From Methylophilus aquaticus (lineage in GTDB: Bacteria; Pseudomonadota; Gammaproteobacteria; Burkholderiales; Methylophilaceae): a DNA stretch of 64,000 nucleotides. Below are positions 27,757-35,734 of the stretch, piece after piece. The translations under genes and the position numbers were made by a program. The notes under the pieces are model-generated. The model saw nothing but the letters and a program-made list of their open reading frames with translations, ran no database searches and had not been told where the DNA came from. The first letter of the stretch is position 1; every line of letters begins with the position of its first letter. Location: positions 62,001 through 126,000 of the forward strand of contig NZ_JAVCAP010000004.1 of the NCBI RefSeq assembly GCF_030769565.1, given 5' to 3'.

Positions 27757-29727
27757 TCAGGGTGATTTTTTTGGGGGGAGCAAAAATCTGCCCGGCTGGT
27801 GATACACCGCGCCAAGTAACTCTTTGGCAAATGCCTTCCAGTGGCGGTAACGCACCTGACGCGATTTCATGGCGACATAAATGGCCAACCCAAAGCTGGT
27901 CAGCAAATTGATGGTAGCTACCAGGAAAATGCCCAATGCTGCATAGCCAATCAAGGCATAGCTGGCTTGAAAGTCCAGTGCAGAGAATGCGTATCCGGAA
28001 AATGCAGCTACAAACGTGACATGACGTATGTCCAGTGGCAAGCCCAGCATAACCCCCAGACCTGAAGCAAAGCCCAGCAGGCAGCCAAAATAGAAGTTTC
28101 CTGCCAGCGCTCCCAGGTTATTACGAATATATTCGGCAACCCGCGTCAGCCGCTCTTTGCCCAGCAGTCGTTGCAACCATGATAAATGTGCAATCCGCTC
28201 CGGAATGCGGTTGTAAGCGGCCAGATTGTCGTGATAACCGGCAATCAGCCCGGACAAGAATAAACAGATGCCAGCGACTGCAGCATAAAACAGGCTCAGG
28301 CTGATCAGCGGATTGTTGCTATCGAGCAAGCTGTGCGCTTTTTCCACCCCTATAAAATGCTGGCCAGTGTATTGCACAATCAGCCAGTCGATCAGCATGG
28401 TCACCGGAATCACGACCAGCACATTGCCCAGAATGGCGATGGTTTGGCTGCTGGTGGTTTGCGCCACAATATTCACCAGATTGCCGATGTTTTTACTGTC
28501 ATGTCCGTGGTCATCCATACTGGCAGCAATGGTCGCAGCCGTCATCGCAGGTTGTTTGGTGGCCACCGTAAAGTGCAGCATGTGAATAATCACAAAGCCC
28601 AATCCATAGTTAAGACTGAACAAAATAGCTTCTGTCAGTGGTGCCAGATGCTGGCTGGCAATCATGACTTTGAACATGGCCATGAAGGCGATAATGATGC
28701 CTGCGCCCATCGCCGAGCCCATGAGTTTGTAATACTCTTTGCGGTGCTGTGCGATGTAATGTTCGCCGGTGTGGCTGGCATTCTCTGTGACACGCAAGGC
28801 GAGCAACTCGGTATTATGGCGCAGATACTCAGCTAAATTATTTTTCTTGCATTCGGCATAGACCAGGCGTTTGAGCAACCGCGTGATGGCATCCGTGACA
28901 TCATGTTTAAGCAGAAGGCCATGCAAAATATCAATCAGCAACTGCATGCGCTCAATCTGCTGGAGCATTCTTTGCATCAGCGCGGTCAGCGAAATGCTGG
29001 TACCGGTTTTTGCGTTCGCCTTGCGGATCTGCTGCGTCAGTTGCTCGCAGCGTTTGAGCACATCATATAAATGCTGGATGTCTTGCGCATTGGGTGTTGC
29101 CAGCGATAAAAACTTCTGGATTTCGATATTCTGGGTAATGAAAGGGGAGTCATTATTTTCCAGATCTTCATGCTGTAATATCAGCTCCGGGTCGAAGCCG
29201 GAGGCGGATAATCGATAAGACAATACTTGCAACGCATCTTTGAGTTCCTGAACGCACGCCAACTGTAATGTCTGTGCACCCTCGTGTAATGCCAGCGTAT
29301 ACATGAAATCTCGCCAGACAATGTCTGGCACGCCGCTCACCCACTCAGCGTCATCTACCCGGTAGAAAATCTGGCCAAACACATCTTTGAGATACTTGGG
29401 ATCGGGTACGTCAGGCAGCAGTTTTCGCGAAATACGCCGGTAAATTTCGGTGAAAAAGCCGAGGTCCGATTGAATGCCATGGTCCGAATACAGCGAAATG
29501 ACACTCTTCTCATCCAGCAGCCGCAATATGCTGTTGCGCAAGGCGACCGCAAATGCCGGGTATTGCTGCAGTAAGAAACACAGTGCCTGAATCGCCTTGC
29601 CGGCTTCTTCAATATTGTCGCTTTTCTGCGGTCTGATATGATCAAATAACGCTTTCAGAAAGGCAACGTCATCTATTTTTCCGGCCGCTTCTTGCGCGGC
29701 CTGTTGTTCAAATACGGTTTGAAACAC
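27757..29727 (-). CDS. Gcr-family membrane protein (annotated elsewhere as site-specific recombinase)
   Basis: 656 aa. The family (SpecificRecomb, after gonococcal Gcr) is usually called a recombinase, but this sequence contains no tyrosine- or serine-recombinase motif that I can find. Residues 1-330 are soluble and helical. From about residue 335 there are about seven membrane helices (GAGIIIAFMAMFKVMIAS, ILFSLNYGLGFVIIHMLHF, NVLVVIPVTMLIDWLIV, and others). A membrane protein of unknown role is the more honest description. PDZ gene upstream on the same strand, 56 bases away. Confidence 0.8.
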   Translation of the reverse strand: MFQTVFEQQAAQEAAGKIDDVAFLKALFDHIRPQKSDNIEEAGKAIQALCFLLQQYPAFAVALRNSILRLLDEKSVISLYSDHGIQSDLGFFTEIYRRISRKLLPDVPDPKYLKDVFGQIFYRVDDAEWVSGVPDIVWRDFMYTLALHEGAQTLQLACVQELKDALQVLSYRLSASGFDPELILQHEDLENNDSPFITQNIEIQKFLSLATPNAQDIQHLYDVLKRCEQLTQQIRKANAKTGTSISLTALMQRMLQQIERMQLLIDILHGLLLKHDVTDAITRLLKRLVYAECKKNNLAEYLRHNTELLALRVTENASHTGEHYIAQHRKEYYKLMGSAMGAGIIIAFMAMFKVMIASQHLAPLTEAILFSLNYGLGFVIIHMLHFTVATKQPAMTAATIAASMDDHGHDSKNIGNLVNIVAQTTSSQTIAILGNVLVVIPVTMLIDWLIVQYTGQHFIGVEKAHSLLDSNNPLISLSLFYAAVAGICLFLSGLIAGYHDNLAAYNRIPERIAHLSWLQRLLGKERLTRVAEYIRNNLGALAGNFYFGCLLGFASGLGVMLGLPLDIRHVTFVAAFSGYAFSALDFQASYALIGYAALGIFLVATINLLTSFGLAIYVAMKSRQVRYRHWKAFAKELLGAVYHQPGRFLLPPKKSP

Positions 29728-29783
29728 GCTACTCTCCGTTGGGAAGTGCTCTTATTGTTGACGGAAAATAGAGATGACGCAAT

Positions 29784-30557
29784 TTAAAGTTGTACATCCA
29801 GTTGCATGGGCTCGCCGCGGCGCTTGATTTGCAGGCTGACTGCATTGCCACGATAGCGTCTGACCAGGCTGGAAAGTCCTGCGGCATCCTCCACTTTTTC
29901 GCGATTGATCGTGAGCAGTTGATCGCCCCGTTGCAGCCCTGCTTTTTCAGCGGCCGAGTCATGAATCACTGCAATCAGTCTAACGCCCTCTGCATCTGTT
30001 TTCGCTTCTGTTTTTTCATCCTCATCGAGCGCATTGCGAGGGACCAATTTAATCACATGCACCCCGAGTACAGGGGCGGGCAGTTTGGCCCAGTAACTGG
30101 CGTAGTAACGAAATTTTCCGGGTGCTGCAACATCTTTTTCGGTCAATGCTTTGCCTTTTTTGGCCGCTTCTTTGATAACTTCCATTCTGGCCGAAGGGGA
30201 GGCGTTAGGTGCTTTCTTGACGTACACCAGAATTGCGTCTGACTGTATAACTTTGCCATGGGCCAGTGCCAGGTCCGGCGAAACTTCTTCAGATTCAAAG
30301 TTGCTAAAGCCCATCAGATCAAAGCCATTTTCAAGCATGCTGATATTGTCGTCATCACGGTTTTTGCCACTGAATAATTGCGGGATGGGCTCGGATTGCA
30401 TGGAACGCAGATTGCCTTGATTTTGCGACTGGTAATTTGTAGTGTAAGGATTGTCTTCTGCATGCAAAATTGCGCTGGTCAGGCATGTAGCAATCATTAA
30501 ACATACGCTTGAAACTGCGGGTATGCGTGAAACTAGGGGTGCCCAGGTGCGTGTCAT
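29784..30557 (-). CDS. Periplasmic protein with C-terminal PDZ domain
   Basis: 257 aa. A signal peptide (about residues 1-33, ending ILHAED) is followed by about 160 residues of no recognised family, then a PDZ domain from about 190 (VRLIAVIHDSAAEKAGLQRGD, LLTINREKVEDAAGL) to the end. No protease catalytic triad is seen, so it is probably an adaptor or scaffold. GGAGAG precedes the ATG. It is co-oriented with the Gcr-family gene and may form an operon with it; it is divergent from mog. Confidence 0.8.
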   Translation of the reverse strand: MTRTWAPLVSRIPAVSSVCLMIATCLTSAILHAEDNPYTTNYQSQNQGNLRSMQSEPIPQLFSGKNRDDDNISMLENGFDLMGFSNFESEEVSPDLALAHGKVIQSDAILVYVKKAPNASPSARMEVIKEAAKKGKALTEKDVAAPGKFRYYASYWAKLPAPVLGVHVIKLVPRNALDEDEKTEAKTDAEGVRLIAVIHDSAAEKAGLQRGDQLLTINREKVEDAAGLSSLVRRYRGNAVSLQIKRRGEPMQLDVQL

Positions 30558-30630
30558 GAAGTGCTCTCCGTGATAAATAATTTTTGTTTGTAGTGTTATG
30601 ATGTATTGCTACATTAACACAGACAGAGTT

Positions 30631-31227
30631 ATGCAAAAACAATTCACTCGCATAGGATTAGTGTCCATCAGTGACCGCGCTTCTCAAGGTATTTATCCCG
30701 ATAAAGGCCTGCCTTCATTGCAGGAATGGTTACAAAAAGCCATTGCATCACCTTTCGAAGTCGAGCGTCGGTTGATTGCCGATGACCAGGCCAAGATTGC
30801 TGACACCTTGCGGCAACTTGTGGATGAAGCAGACTGCCATTTGATTTTGACCACGGGGGGCACTGGACCTGCCTTGCGCGATGTAACCCCAGAGGCGACA
30901 CTGGCGATTGCCGACCGTGAAATGCCGGGCTTCGGTGAGCAAATGCGTCAAATCAGTCTGCGCTTTGTGCCTACTGCAATTTTGTCGCGTCAGGTAGCTG
31001 TGGTGCGCAAGCAATGCTTGATCATTAATTTGCCAGGACAACCGAAAGCGATACAGGAAACGCTGGAAGGGCTAAAAGATGAGGCCGGCAAGGTGCTCGT
31101 CCCAGGTATTTTTGCGGCGGTGCCTTATTGCCTGGATTTGCTGGCAACGCCCGAGCAAACCATGCCTTATCTTGAAACAGTCGACAGTGTGGTCAAAGCA
31201 TTCAGACCCAAGTCAGCTGCGCGTTAA
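30631..31227 (+). CDS. mog: Molybdopterin adenylyltransferase
   Basis: Adenylates molybdopterin before metal insertion in molybdenum cofactor synthesis. 198 aa of the MogA/MoaB fold: RIGLVSISDRASQGIYPDKG, the nucleotide loop LILTTGGTGPALRDVTPEAT, and the C-terminal LIINLPGQPKAIQETL. ATG 30631 is chosen by the family N-terminus; an ATG 33 bases upstream is in frame. No other moa/mob gene is in the window. The VanZ-like gene starts ten bases downstream. Confidence 0.93.
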   Translation: MQKQFTRIGLVSISDRASQGIYPDKGLPSLQEWLQKAIASPFEVERRLIADDQAKIADTLRQLVDEADCHLILTTGGTGPALRDVTPEATLAIADREMPGFGEQMRQISLRFVPTAILSRQVAVVRKQCLIINLPGQPKAIQETLEGLKDEAGKVLVPGIFAAVPYCLDLLATPEQTMPYLETVDSVVKAFRPKSAAR

Positions 31228-31237
31228 TGGACCAGTG

Positions 31238-31603
31238 ATGACCGCTTATAACACATTATTCAAATGCATCTTTCTGGCCTGTTTTGTGCTGCTCACCTAT
31301 CTGCTGCTGATTGAAATGGCACCTGCGCCGCATGCGTCACTCTATAAAGATAAACTTCAGCATATTGTGGCATTTGGCGGAGTGGCGTTTTGGGGTGTGT
31401 GGGCTTTTGCCAACTACCAGCGATGGGTGCTCGTCGGGTTGATCCTGTTTGGTGGCTTGATGGAGGTGCTGCAAGGGCTGCTGACCGTCACACGCCAGCC
31501 CAGTGTGTTTGACTGGTTGGCTGATATTGTTGGCATCTTGCTCGCCTGGTGGCTGGCGGCAATCCTGAAACGATGGTGGAAGACACGCAGTGGCCGAATT
31601 TGA
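31238..31603 (+). CDS. VanZ-like membrane protein
   Basis: 121 aa with about four membrane helices. VanZ-family marks are DKLQHIVAFGGVAFWGVWAF and GGLMEVLQGLL, with FDWLADIVGILLAWWLA at the end. The role of small VanZ-like proteins in Gram-negatives is unknown. It is read from ATG 31238, ten bases after mog, and overlaps thiL by 14 bases. An open frame reaching further upstream inside mog is a shadow. Confidence 0.85.
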   Translation: MTAYNTLFKCIFLACFVLLTYLLLIEMAPAPHASLYKDKLQHIVAFGGVAFWGVWAFANYQRWVLVGLILFGGLMEVLQGLLTVTRQPSVFDWLADIVGILLAWWLAAILKRWWKTRSGRI

Positions 31604-32543
31604 TGTGATTGCGCGCTATTTCACGCGTCCTGCACCGCCTTCAGTAGCCGTCGGTGTAGGCGATGACGCTGCCTTGCTCAGCGTGCGTGCCGGCTATCAG
31701 CTGGCCGTGTCTGCCGACATGTCGGTGTGCGGTACTCACTTTTTTGCGGATGCTGACCCTGAAGCGATTGGCTGGAAAAGCATGGCCGTCAATATCAGTG
31801 ATATGGCGGCCATGGGCGCAGACCCCCGCTGGGCAACGCTGTCGATTGCACTGCCTGAAATCGACCATGACTGGTTGCATGGCTTCAGTCGCGGCTTGTT
31901 TGCCTGCGCTGATGCGTATGGTGTCAGCCTGATTGGCGGAGATACGACGCGCGGCCCGCTGAATATTGCGATTACTATTATGGGGGAAGTGCCGACCGGT
32001 AAGGCATTGCGGCGCGATGCTGCGCAAGCGGGGGATGATATTTGGGTTAGCGGCACGCTTGGCCAGGCCGCGCTCTGGTTGCAGTCGCGTTTAGGAACAA
32101 TGCAACTGTCTGCAGAGGATGCGCGTCGCTTCGCAATCGCGATGCATCACCCGCAACCGCGAGTGGCGCTTGGTCTGGCGCTGCGTGATCTGGCGCACGC
32201 TGCGCTGGATATTTCGGATGGATTGCTGGCAGATTTGGGACATATTCTGCGTGCATCTAAACTGGGTGCGCAATTGGATTGGCAGGCGCTTCCCAAACCG
32301 GTTCTCACAGGTGACGCCCTTGCCCCAGCCTTGATTTCTTCAGTGGTGCTGGCGGGGGGGGACGACTACGAACTATGTTTTACTGCACCATTGCATCAAC
32401 GAGCACGCTTGAGCACGCTTTCACAGACACTGGCGTTACCATTAACGCGCATTGGCGTGGTCACGGCAGCAGCAGAACTGAGTGTGTTTGATGGTGATAA
32501 ACAGATGCCCTTGCAGCAGAAAGGCTACAATCATTTTGGCTAA
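31590..32543 (+). CDS. thiL: Thiamine-monophosphate kinase
   Basis: Makes thiamine diphosphate from thiamine monophosphate. 317 aa with the AIRS-type fold. The ATP/metal segment is VGVGDDAALLSV near residue 20, followed by KSMAVNISDMAAMGADPRW, GGDTTRGPLNIAITIMGE and DISDGLLADLGHI, all conserved. A GTG start lies inside the end of the VanZ-like gene. The order thiL-pgpA-pncC is common in proteobacteria. Confidence 0.95.
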   Translation: MAEFDVIARYFTRPAPPSVAVGVGDDAALLSVRAGYQLAVSADMSVCGTHFFADADPEAIGWKSMAVNISDMAAMGADPRWATLSIALPEIDHDWLHGFSRGLFACADAYGVSLIGGDTTRGPLNIAITIMGEVPTGKALRRDAAQAGDDIWVSGTLGQAALWLQSRLGTMQLSAEDARRFAIAMHHPQPRVALGLALRDLAHAALDISDGLLADLGHILRASKLGAQLDWQALPKPVLTGDALAPALISSVVLAGGDDYELCFTAPLHQRARLSTLSQTLALPLTRIGVVTAAAELSVFDGDKQMPLQQKGYNHFG

Positions 32544-33045
32544 CAAAAACGCAACGCTGCGCGCACCTGACTGGTGTTTATTGTGGTCACATCCGCTGCA
32601 TTTCTTGAGCCTGGGGATGGGTACCGGTCTTGCGCCAACAGCCCCTGGTACGGTGGGTAGCTTGCTTGGCTTTCCATTGTTCTGGTTACTCATGGGCTTG
32701 CCCGTGTGGCAGCAGCACGCCAGTTTACTGGTGTTGTTCTTGCTGGGTATTTGGTGTTGCCATGTCACTGGCAAAGCACTGGGCGTGAGTGACCATGGCG
32801 CGATTGTCTGGGACGAAGTGGTTGCAATGGCCTGGGTGCTGGTCAGTGTGCCGGTCGGTCTGGCTTGGGGGCTGGCAGCTTTTGGCTTGTTTCGACTGTT
32901 TGATATCTGGAAACCGTTTCCGATTGCGTGGGTGGATGCGCGTGTGAAAGGGGGGCTGGGCGTGATGCTGGATGATGTGCTGGCGGCAGCCATGGCCATT
33001 GCCGTCCTGCAAGTGGCGAAAGGTTATTTTGATGGCCTCCCCTGA
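32536..33045 (+). CDS. pgpA: Phosphatidylglycerophosphatase A
   Basis: Removes the phosphate from phosphatidylglycerophosphate at the inner membrane. PgpA marks are GTGLAPTAPGTVGSLLGFPL and IVWDEVVAMAW, with about four hydrophobic helices. The best start is a TTG at 32536 (MANKNATLRAPDW), overlapping the thiL stop by eight bases, with AAAGG upstream; ATG 32491 inside thiL is an alternative. It overlaps pncC by 14 bases. Confidence 0.92.
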   Translation: MANKNATLRAPDWCLLWSHPLHFLSLGMGTGLAPTAPGTVGSLLGFPLFWLLMGLPVWQQHASLLVLFLLGIWCCHVTGKALGVSDHGAIVWDEVVAMAWVLVSVPVGLAWGLAAFGLFRLFDIWKPFPIAWVDARVKGGLGVMLDDVLAAAMAIAVLQVAKGYFDGLP

Positions 33046-33568
33046 AAGCCTGCGTCCTGAAGCGTTGCCAATGGAGACGTTGTCCCTGCAGTTGGGGCCG
33101 GCGTTACAGGCCCGTGGCTGGCAACTGGCGTTGGCGGAATCGTGTACTGGTGGCATGGTGGCGCAGGCGGTTACGGCCATTGCAGGCAGTTCAGCCTGGT
33201 TTGATCGCGGGTTTGTGACTTATAGTAATGCCGCAAAAGTTGACATGCTGGCGGTGCCTGCCTCGCTGGTTGATACCCATGGCGCAGTGAGTGAGGCGGT
33301 GGCTGAGGCCATGGCGCGCGGTGCATTGTCACGCAGTGTGGCGCAACTCAGTGGGGCAATTACAGGTGTGGCTGGGCCCGGCGGCGGCTCACCGCTCAAG
33401 CCGGTGGGCATGGTGTGTTTCGCCTGGGCAATGCATGAGTCAACCGGTAAACCAGTTAAAGTGATCGTGGAAACCTGCCATTTTGCAGGGGATAGGGCGC
33501 TGGTGCGTCAGCAGGCGGCCAGCACGCTGCTGGCCGGTTTGCTGCGGCTGTCAAAACAGTCGCCTTGA
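33032..33568 (+). CDS. pncC: Nicotinamide-nucleotide amidohydrolase (CinA C-terminal type)
   Basis: Deamidates nicotinamide mononucleotide to NaMN in NAD salvage. 178 aa, only the CinA C-terminal domain: LALAESCTGGMVAQAVTAIAG (catalytic Ser), FVTYSNAAKVDML, VSEAVAEAMARGAL and GPGGGSPLKPVGMV. The N-terminal MoCF domain of full CinA is absent, as in most proteobacteria. ATG 33032 has AAAGG upstream and overlaps pgpA. Confidence 0.94.
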   Translation: MASPESLRPEALPMETLSLQLGPALQARGWQLALAESCTGGMVAQAVTAIAGSSAWFDRGFVTYSNAAKVDMLAVPASLVDTHGAVSEAVAEAMARGALSRSVAQLSGAITGVAGPGGGSPLKPVGMVCFAWAMHESTGKPVKVIVETCHFAGDRALVRQQAASTLLAGLLRLSKQSP

Positions 33569-33590
33569 CTACGGCTAAGCGAATTTCAGA

Positions 33591-33989
33591 TTAGCGGTGA
33601 TGGTGACCGCCATGACCATGCCCCCAGCCATTGCCATATCCGCGCGGGGCAGGCGCGTAGTTGCGGTAGCCGCCGCTGCCATATGAAAACTGAATCACAC
33701 CCGGCATTGCAGGCGGATAAGCCATCACTGGTGCCGCATATATCGGCTGACCGTAAGCTGCAGGGCCATAATAGCGGGTACTGTGCGGGTGACGATAAAT
33801 CGTGACTGGTGGCGGTCCGTAGTATACTGGCGGTGCAGCGTAATACGTGACTGGAGGTGGGTAAGGATTTCCGACCACCACTCCGACTGACCAGTTATTG
33901 TCATGCGCTTGTGCATTGGACGCCATAAAAGCACTGGCGGCAGCCAAAACACCAAGTGCTGCGGTTGATATCCATTTAATTGATTTCAC
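33591..33989 (-). CDS. Exported Tyr/Pro/Gly-rich protein with His-rich end
   Basis: 132 aa. A signal peptide (SIKWISTAALGVLAAASAF to AQA) is followed by a low-complexity chain full of PPVxYY-like motifs, then a Gly/Tyr stretch ending GHGHGGHHHR. Such composition suits a disordered, possibly metal-binding or surface-adhering protein; no function is known. A GTG start at 33989 is chosen because AGAGGAGAG stands just before it; an ATG 30 bases upstream adds RERRD and has no ribosome site. Convergent with pncC (22 bases) and divergent from recA. Confidence 0.75.
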   Translation of the reverse strand: MKSIKWISTAALGVLAAASAFMASNAQAHDNNWSVGVVVGNPYPPPVTYYAAPPVYYGPPPVTIYRHPHSTRYYGPAAYGQPIYAAPVMAYPPAMPGVIQFSYGSGGYRNYAPAPRGYGNGWGHGHGGHHHR

Positions 33990-34218
33990 TGAATCTCTCC
34001 TCTCGCGGAACAAAATCATACTCCCTTAACCATTAACGTTGTTGCAGTCAACTGGTTGACACTCAACGGGTTGAAAGTAGCATGCTACAAAACATGGCTT
34101 TGCCATTTCACTTGATGGTCGATTTATGAAATAATTAGCAGTTATTTATTTGATTATATAGCGTTTACAGATTAAACGCATTTTACCCACCCAACGGTAT
34201 TTAAAAAAGGCACCCAGC

Positions 34219-35247
34219 ATGGATGACAACAAAAGCAAAGCACTCGCCGCCGCTCTTTCACAAATTGAAAAACAATTCGGCAAAGGGTCCATTATGCGCA
34301 TGGGCGACGCCGACATTGGTGAGGACTTGCAGGTGGTTTCCACTGGCTCGCTCGGGCTGGATATCGCCTTGGGGGTAGGTGGCTTGCCACGTGGCCGTAT
34401 CGTCGAAATTTACGGCCCGGAATCATCAGGTAAAACCACATTGACGCTGTCAGTGATTGCCGAAATGCAAAAGCTGGGTGGGACGGCCGCGTTTATTGAT
34501 GCCGAGCATGCACTGGATCCACAATATGCCGCTAAACTTGGGGTAAATGTGCCCGAGTTGCTGATTTCGCAGCCAGACACAGGCGAGCAAGCGCTTGAGA
34601 TTGCCGATATGCTGGTGCGTTCAGGCTCTGTCGATATCGTGGTGGTGGACTCAGTAGCAGCGTTGACACCGCGTGCCGAGATTGAAGGTGAAATGGGTGA
34701 TAGTCACATGGGCCTGCAAGCCCGCCTGATGTCACAAGCCCTGCGTAAATTGACCGGTAATATTAAACGTACCAATACCCTGGTGATTTTTATTAACCAG
34801 ATCCGGATGAAAATCGGCGTCATGTTTGGCAACCCGGAAACCACCACCGGCGGTAACGCATTGAAGTTTTATGCCTCTGTCCGTCTCGATATCCGCCGCA
34901 CGGGTGCGATTAAAAAAGGGGATGAAGTCACTGGCTCTGAAACCCGTGTAAAAGTGATTAAAAACAAAGTCGCGCCGCCTTTCAAGCAAGCCGAATTTGA
35001 CATTATGTACGGCGAAGGTATTTCACGGCTGGGCGAAATCATCGAGTTGGGGTCCAACCTGAAAATGGTTGAAAAAGCCGGTGCATGGTACAGCTACAAT
35101 GGTGAAAAGATCGGCCAGGGCAAAGAAAACGCCAAGGAGTTTCTGCGTGAGCATCCGGAAATTGCAGGTGAAATCGAAACCCGCATCCGTGATAACGCCA
35201 AAGTGCTGGCTGATGTCATGGCGGCGCCCCGTGGTGAGGATGATTAA
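34219..35247 (+). CDS. recA: Recombinase A
   Basis: DNA strand-exchange ATPase and SOS co-protease, 342 aa. Walker A is GPESSGKTT near residue 66, and the [25 protein letters not shown]-terminus and [20 protein letters not shown] loop L2 are typical. About 200 bases of non-coding DNA lie upstream; I see no CTGT-N8-ACAG LexA box in it, so SOS control would have to use a different site. It is followed by recX at 22 bases. Confidence 0.99.
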   Translation: MDDNKSKALAAALSQIEKQFGKGSIMRMGDADIGEDLQVVSTGSLGLDIALGVGGLPRGRIVEIYGPESSGKTTLTLSVIAEMQKLGGTAAFIDAEHALDPQYAAKLGVNVPELLISQPDTGEQALEIADMLVRSGSVDIVVVDSVAALTPRAEIEGEMGDSHMGLQARLMSQALRKLTGNIKRTNTLVIFINQIRMKIGVMFGNPETTTGGNALKFYASVRLDIRRTGAIKKGDEVTGSETRVKVIKNKVAPPFKQAEFDIMYGEGISRLGEIIELGSNLKMVEKAGAWYSYNGEKIGQGKENAKEFLREHPEIAGEIETRIRDNAKVLADVMAAPRGEDD

Positions 35248-35269
35248 TTCCGGCCTCGTCTGAAGCATT

Positions 35270-35734
35270 ATGGCGCAGCCTGAAAAATCTCTGCGCCAGC
35301 GTGCGCTGGAGTATTTAAGCAAGCGTGAATATTCGTTTGCCGAACTCGGACAAAAGCTCAAGGGGTATGCCAGTGAAACGGATGATATTCCCGCCTTGCT
35401 GGCCGATTTCAAGCAGCGTGGCTGGTTAAGTGATGCGCGCTATACTGAGCAAATGGTGCATGCGCGACAAGCCAAATTTGGCAGTGCGCGCGTGGCACAA
35501 GAACTGCGTGAAAAAGGCATCGATGATGGCCTGATTGCGGAGGCCGTCGAGCAGTTGCAGGGCAATGAGTTTGAACGCGCCAGAGAAGTCTGGCGCAAAA
35601 AGTTTAAAGTGGCCGCGGCCACCCGCGAAGAATGGGCCAAACAGGCCCGCTTTTTGCAAAGTCGCGGATTTACGTTTGATGTAATTAAAAAAATTTTGAA
35701 TAGACACGCAGAAGATGACAGCCCAGAAGACTAA
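35270..35734 (+). CDS. recX: RecX regulator of RecA
   Basis: Inhibits RecA filament growth. 154 aa of three-helix repeats: [39 protein letters not shown] and RELREKGID-type segments, ending [10 protein letters not shown]. It follows recA and overlaps the alaS start by 20 bases, so recA-recX-alaS are likely co-transcribed in part. Confidence 0.94.
   Translation: MAQPEKSLRQRALEYLSKREYSFAELGQKLKGYASETDDIPALLADFKQRGWLSDARYTEQMVHARQAKFGSARVAQELREKGIDDGLIAEAVEQLQGNEFERAREVWRKKFKVAAATREEWAKQARFLQSRGFTFDVIKKILNRHAEDDSPED

Noticed and set aside
27757-29727. Mobile element, based on the recombinase name of the Gcr family
   Set aside because: No recombinase motif, no flanking repeats and a conserved chromosomal setting; the protein is membrane-embedded.
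34020-34218. LexA (SOS) box before recA
   Set aside because: No CTGT-N8-ACAG or close variant was found by reading both strands of the gap.
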